DNA from: Ignavibacteria bacterium
GTDB taxonomy: Bacteria; Bacteroidota; Ignavibacteria; Tepidaquicellales; OLB5
Reading direction: 5' to 3'
Assembly (NCBI GenBank): GCA_027492415.1
Contig: JAPUEV010000286.1
Span: 1 to 7,509 of the forward strand
DNA: 7,509 nt
This document shows, in pieces, positions 5,644 to 7,509 of the stretch. The position numbers and the translations under genes are program-made. The notes under the pieces are model-generated. The model was not told the DNA's origin. It saw nothing but the letters and a program-made list of their open reading frames with translations, and did not search any database. How positions within the stretch are numbered: position 1 is the first letter of the stretch; each line of letters starts with the position of its first letter.

Positions 5644-7509
5644 TTATTTAATATAAGTTGAATACTTCATTTGCCCAAGTGATATTCCCCCGTCACCCGG
5701 CGGAACCCTTTGCTGTGTATAGATTTTAAAACCCTCTTCCACGAGCCTGCTTTTTGTTCTTTCAAGAAGATAATTATTCAGAAAGCAGCCGCCTGTTAAA
5801 GCAATTTTATTAAATCCGCATTTACGGGAAATATCAACAATTGCTTCAGTCAGTGTGTTGTGAAATTTTGCAGCGATCATACTTTTGGAAACATTTTTTT
5901 TCAGGTCATGAACAATTCCTTTTACAATACCATGCCAGTTCAAGATCAGCGACCCTCCAGTTTCCTTATCAACCGAATACTCAAAATACTCATTAGTTTT
6001 TACATCATCAGTGGCAAATTCCAAATCCATTGCAGCCTGTGCTTCAAAATTAGCATTATTTTTAAAGCCTATTATTGCAGAAATCCCGTCAAAAAGCCTG
6101 CCAATGCTTGAAGTAACCGGTGAATTAACTTCTTTATCCAGCATTTGCCTTATTATCTTTGCTTCCTTATACTGAGTGAAAGGCACCATATCAAGAGAAT
6201 ATACTTTTTCACCGTATATATCGTATAACAAAGAAAAACCGATCTTCCATACATCATGAATTGCCTGCTCGCCGCCGGGCTGCAGGAATGTTTTTAAATA
6301 TCCTGCGCGTTTAAAATCCAATCCGTTTGGAATAATGAACTCACCGCCCCAAATTGTACCGTCAGTTCCGTAACCGGTGCCATCCCATGATACGCCAAGC
6401 AGGTCACTGCCATCAAGCTCATTTTCTGCCATGCAGGAAAGTACGTGAGCATAGTGGTGCTGAACTTTGTAAACAGGTATGTTCAAGGATTCTGCATATT
6501 TGGTTGATATGTAATCAGGGTGCAAATCACAAATTACACGTTCGGGCTTCAGCTCATAAAAACTTTCAATATCTGCAATAACATGTTTGAATGCATTTAT
6601 TGATTCAATATTTTCAAGATCACCTATATGCTGCGATATAAATACGTTACCCGCTTTGTTTATTGCAATAGTATTCTTTAAATGCGCACCAACAGCAAGT
6701 GTTGTTACATCAATATCATTCATAACAACCGGTAAAGGCGCATATCCTCTTGCCCGCCTCAGCATTGCGGCAGTTCCTGCTGCAAAGCGAACTATGGAAT
6801 CATCCACATACCTTAAAATTTTCCGGTTATGCCCAAGAAAATAATCCGCAATAGTTCCAAGCTTATCAAAGGCATCATCATCGGTAATACAAATTGGCTC
6901 TTCTGAAATATTACCGCTAGTTGCAACTATCGGAAAACCGTATTCTTTCATTAATATATGGTGCAGAGGTGAATATGGCAGCATGATACCTAAATACGGG
7001 TTGCCTGAGGCGCATTCAACGGAAATTACTGAACTAATATTTTTCTTTTTCTTTAACAGAACAATTGGCGCTTCTACGGATGTAAGCAGCTGCTCTTCAT
7101 TTTCATTAACATCACATTCTGTTTTCACCATTTCTACGGAAGGGAACATTAAAGCAAATGGTTTTTCATTTCTCTTTTTACGAAGCCTGAGCATTTTAAC
7201 TGCTTCATCACTTCCTGCATCACATATTAATTGGTAGCCGCCGATTCCTTTTAGGGCAATTATCTTACCATCCTTTAAAAACTTTACAGCATCGCTTATA
7301 GCTTTATTTTTATCTGATATTTTGTTTTTCAGCGGATCATAAAGTGTAACCTGCGGCCCGCAATCGGGGCATGCTGTAGGCTCCGCGTGAAATCTGCGGT
7401 TTAGCGGGTCAGTATATTCAGCACGGCATTTACCGCACATTTCAAACTCACTCATAGTGGTATAAGCCCTGTCATAGGGAAGGTCAGCTATAATAGAGTA
7501 TCTTGGACC
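5644..7509 (-). CDS. hypF: Carbamoyltransferase HypF, 5' part cut by the window edge
   Basis: HypF uses carbamoyl phosphate and ATP to make a carbamoyl-adenylate and passes the carbamoyl group to HypE. The frame stays open through the ATG at 7453-7455 to the right edge and encodes GPRYSIIADLPYDRAYTTM there, which is the conserved sequence after the first zinc motif, so that ATG is internal. Visible parts, numbered from that Met: second zinc motif C7-x2-C10-x18-C29-x2-C32; a YrdC-like domain with LKGIGGYQLICDA, KKRNEKPFALMF and TSGNISEEP; and a Kae1/TobZ-like domain with HHYAH (333-337, metal ligands), SWDGTGYGTDG, LTGGCFLNN and PPGDGGISLGQ. About 621 residues are seen of a usual 750 or so; the acylphosphatase domain and first zinc motif should lie off the window. 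First gene seen of hypFCDE; the operon promoter is beyond the edge. Confidence 0.97.
   Translation of the reverse strand, partial: GPRYSIIADLPYDRAYTTMSEFEMCGKCRAEYTDPLNRRFHAEPTACPDCGPQVTLYDPLKNKISDKNKAISDAVKFLKDGKIIALKGIGGYQLICDAGSDEAVKMLRLRKKRNEKPFALMFPSVEMVKTECDVNENEEQLLTSVEAPIVLLKKKKNISSVISVECASGNPYLGIMLPYSPLHHILMKEYGFPIVATSGNISEEPICITDDDAFDKLGTIADYFLGHNRKILRYVDDSIVRFAAGTAAMLRRARGYAPLPVVMNDIDVTTLAVGAHLKNTIAINKAGNVFISQHIGDLENIESINAFKHVIADIESFYELKPERVICDLHPDYISTKYAESLNIPVYKVQHHYAHVLSCMAENELDGSDLLGVSWDGTGYGTDGTIWGGEFIIPNGLDFKRAGYLKTFLQPGGEQAIHDVWKIGFSLLYDIYGEKVYSLDMVPFTQYKEAKIIRQMLDKEVNSPVTSSIGRLFDGISAIIGFKNNANFEAQAAMDLEFATDDVKTNEYFEYSVDKETGGSLILNWHGIVKGIVHDLKKNVSKSMIAAKFHNTLTEAIVDISRKCGFNKIALTGGCFLNNYLLERTKSRLVEEGFKIYTQQRVPPGDGGISLGQMKYSTYIK

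Noticed and set aside
7071..7140. Direct repeat TTCTACGGA, two copies 60 bases apart
   Set aside because: Both copies encode a Ser-Val-Glu within HypF and are only nine bases long; chance plus coding bias explains them.

Overview
The window holds two divergent-style gene blocks of an AT-rich bacterial genome that meet tail to tail near position 3197. The left block (plus strand) has the 3' end of a NusG-domain-II redox-associated protein, an ApbE-type flavin transferase, a membrane-anchored beta-propeller-like protein and a small three-helix membrane protein. The right block (minus strand, read from the right edge leftwards) is a compact hydrogenase-maturation operon in the order hypF, hypC, hypD, hypE. 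hypF is cut by the right edge and the NusG-II gene by the left edge.

Host: no rRNA or other phylogenetic marker is present. AT richness, A-rich leaders with weak or absent Shine-Dalgarno sequences, and one good match to the Bacteroidota -7 promoter element suggest the Bacteroidota/Chlorobiota/Ignavibacteriota group. This is an inference of moderate-to-low confidence. The presence of hyp genes implies a [NiFe]-hydrogenase elsewhere in the genome; neither its structural genes nor hypA/hypB lie in the window.

How the genes work together: HypF makes a carbamoyl group from carbamoyl phosphate and loads it on the C-terminal cysteine of HypE, which dehydrates it to thiocyanate. HypC and HypD receive the cyanide and carry the Fe(CN)2CO unit to the hydrogenase large subunit. 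All key residues of HypC, HypD and HypE, and those of the visible part of HypF, are present. On the left, NusG-II and ApbE overlap and probably belong to an exported flavin/redox module.

Points that deserve attention are: the ApbE protein appears to lack the Asp and Thr that bind the catalytic metal in the family; a perfect 22-bp palindrome fills most of the hypD-hypE gap; a strong terminator hairpin whose loop spells a Bacteroidota-type -7 element ends 6 bases before the start codon of the small membrane protein; and the two blocks converge with a single base between stop codons. I did not see an obviously new multi-gene system, CRISPR array, tRNA, rRNA or mobile element.
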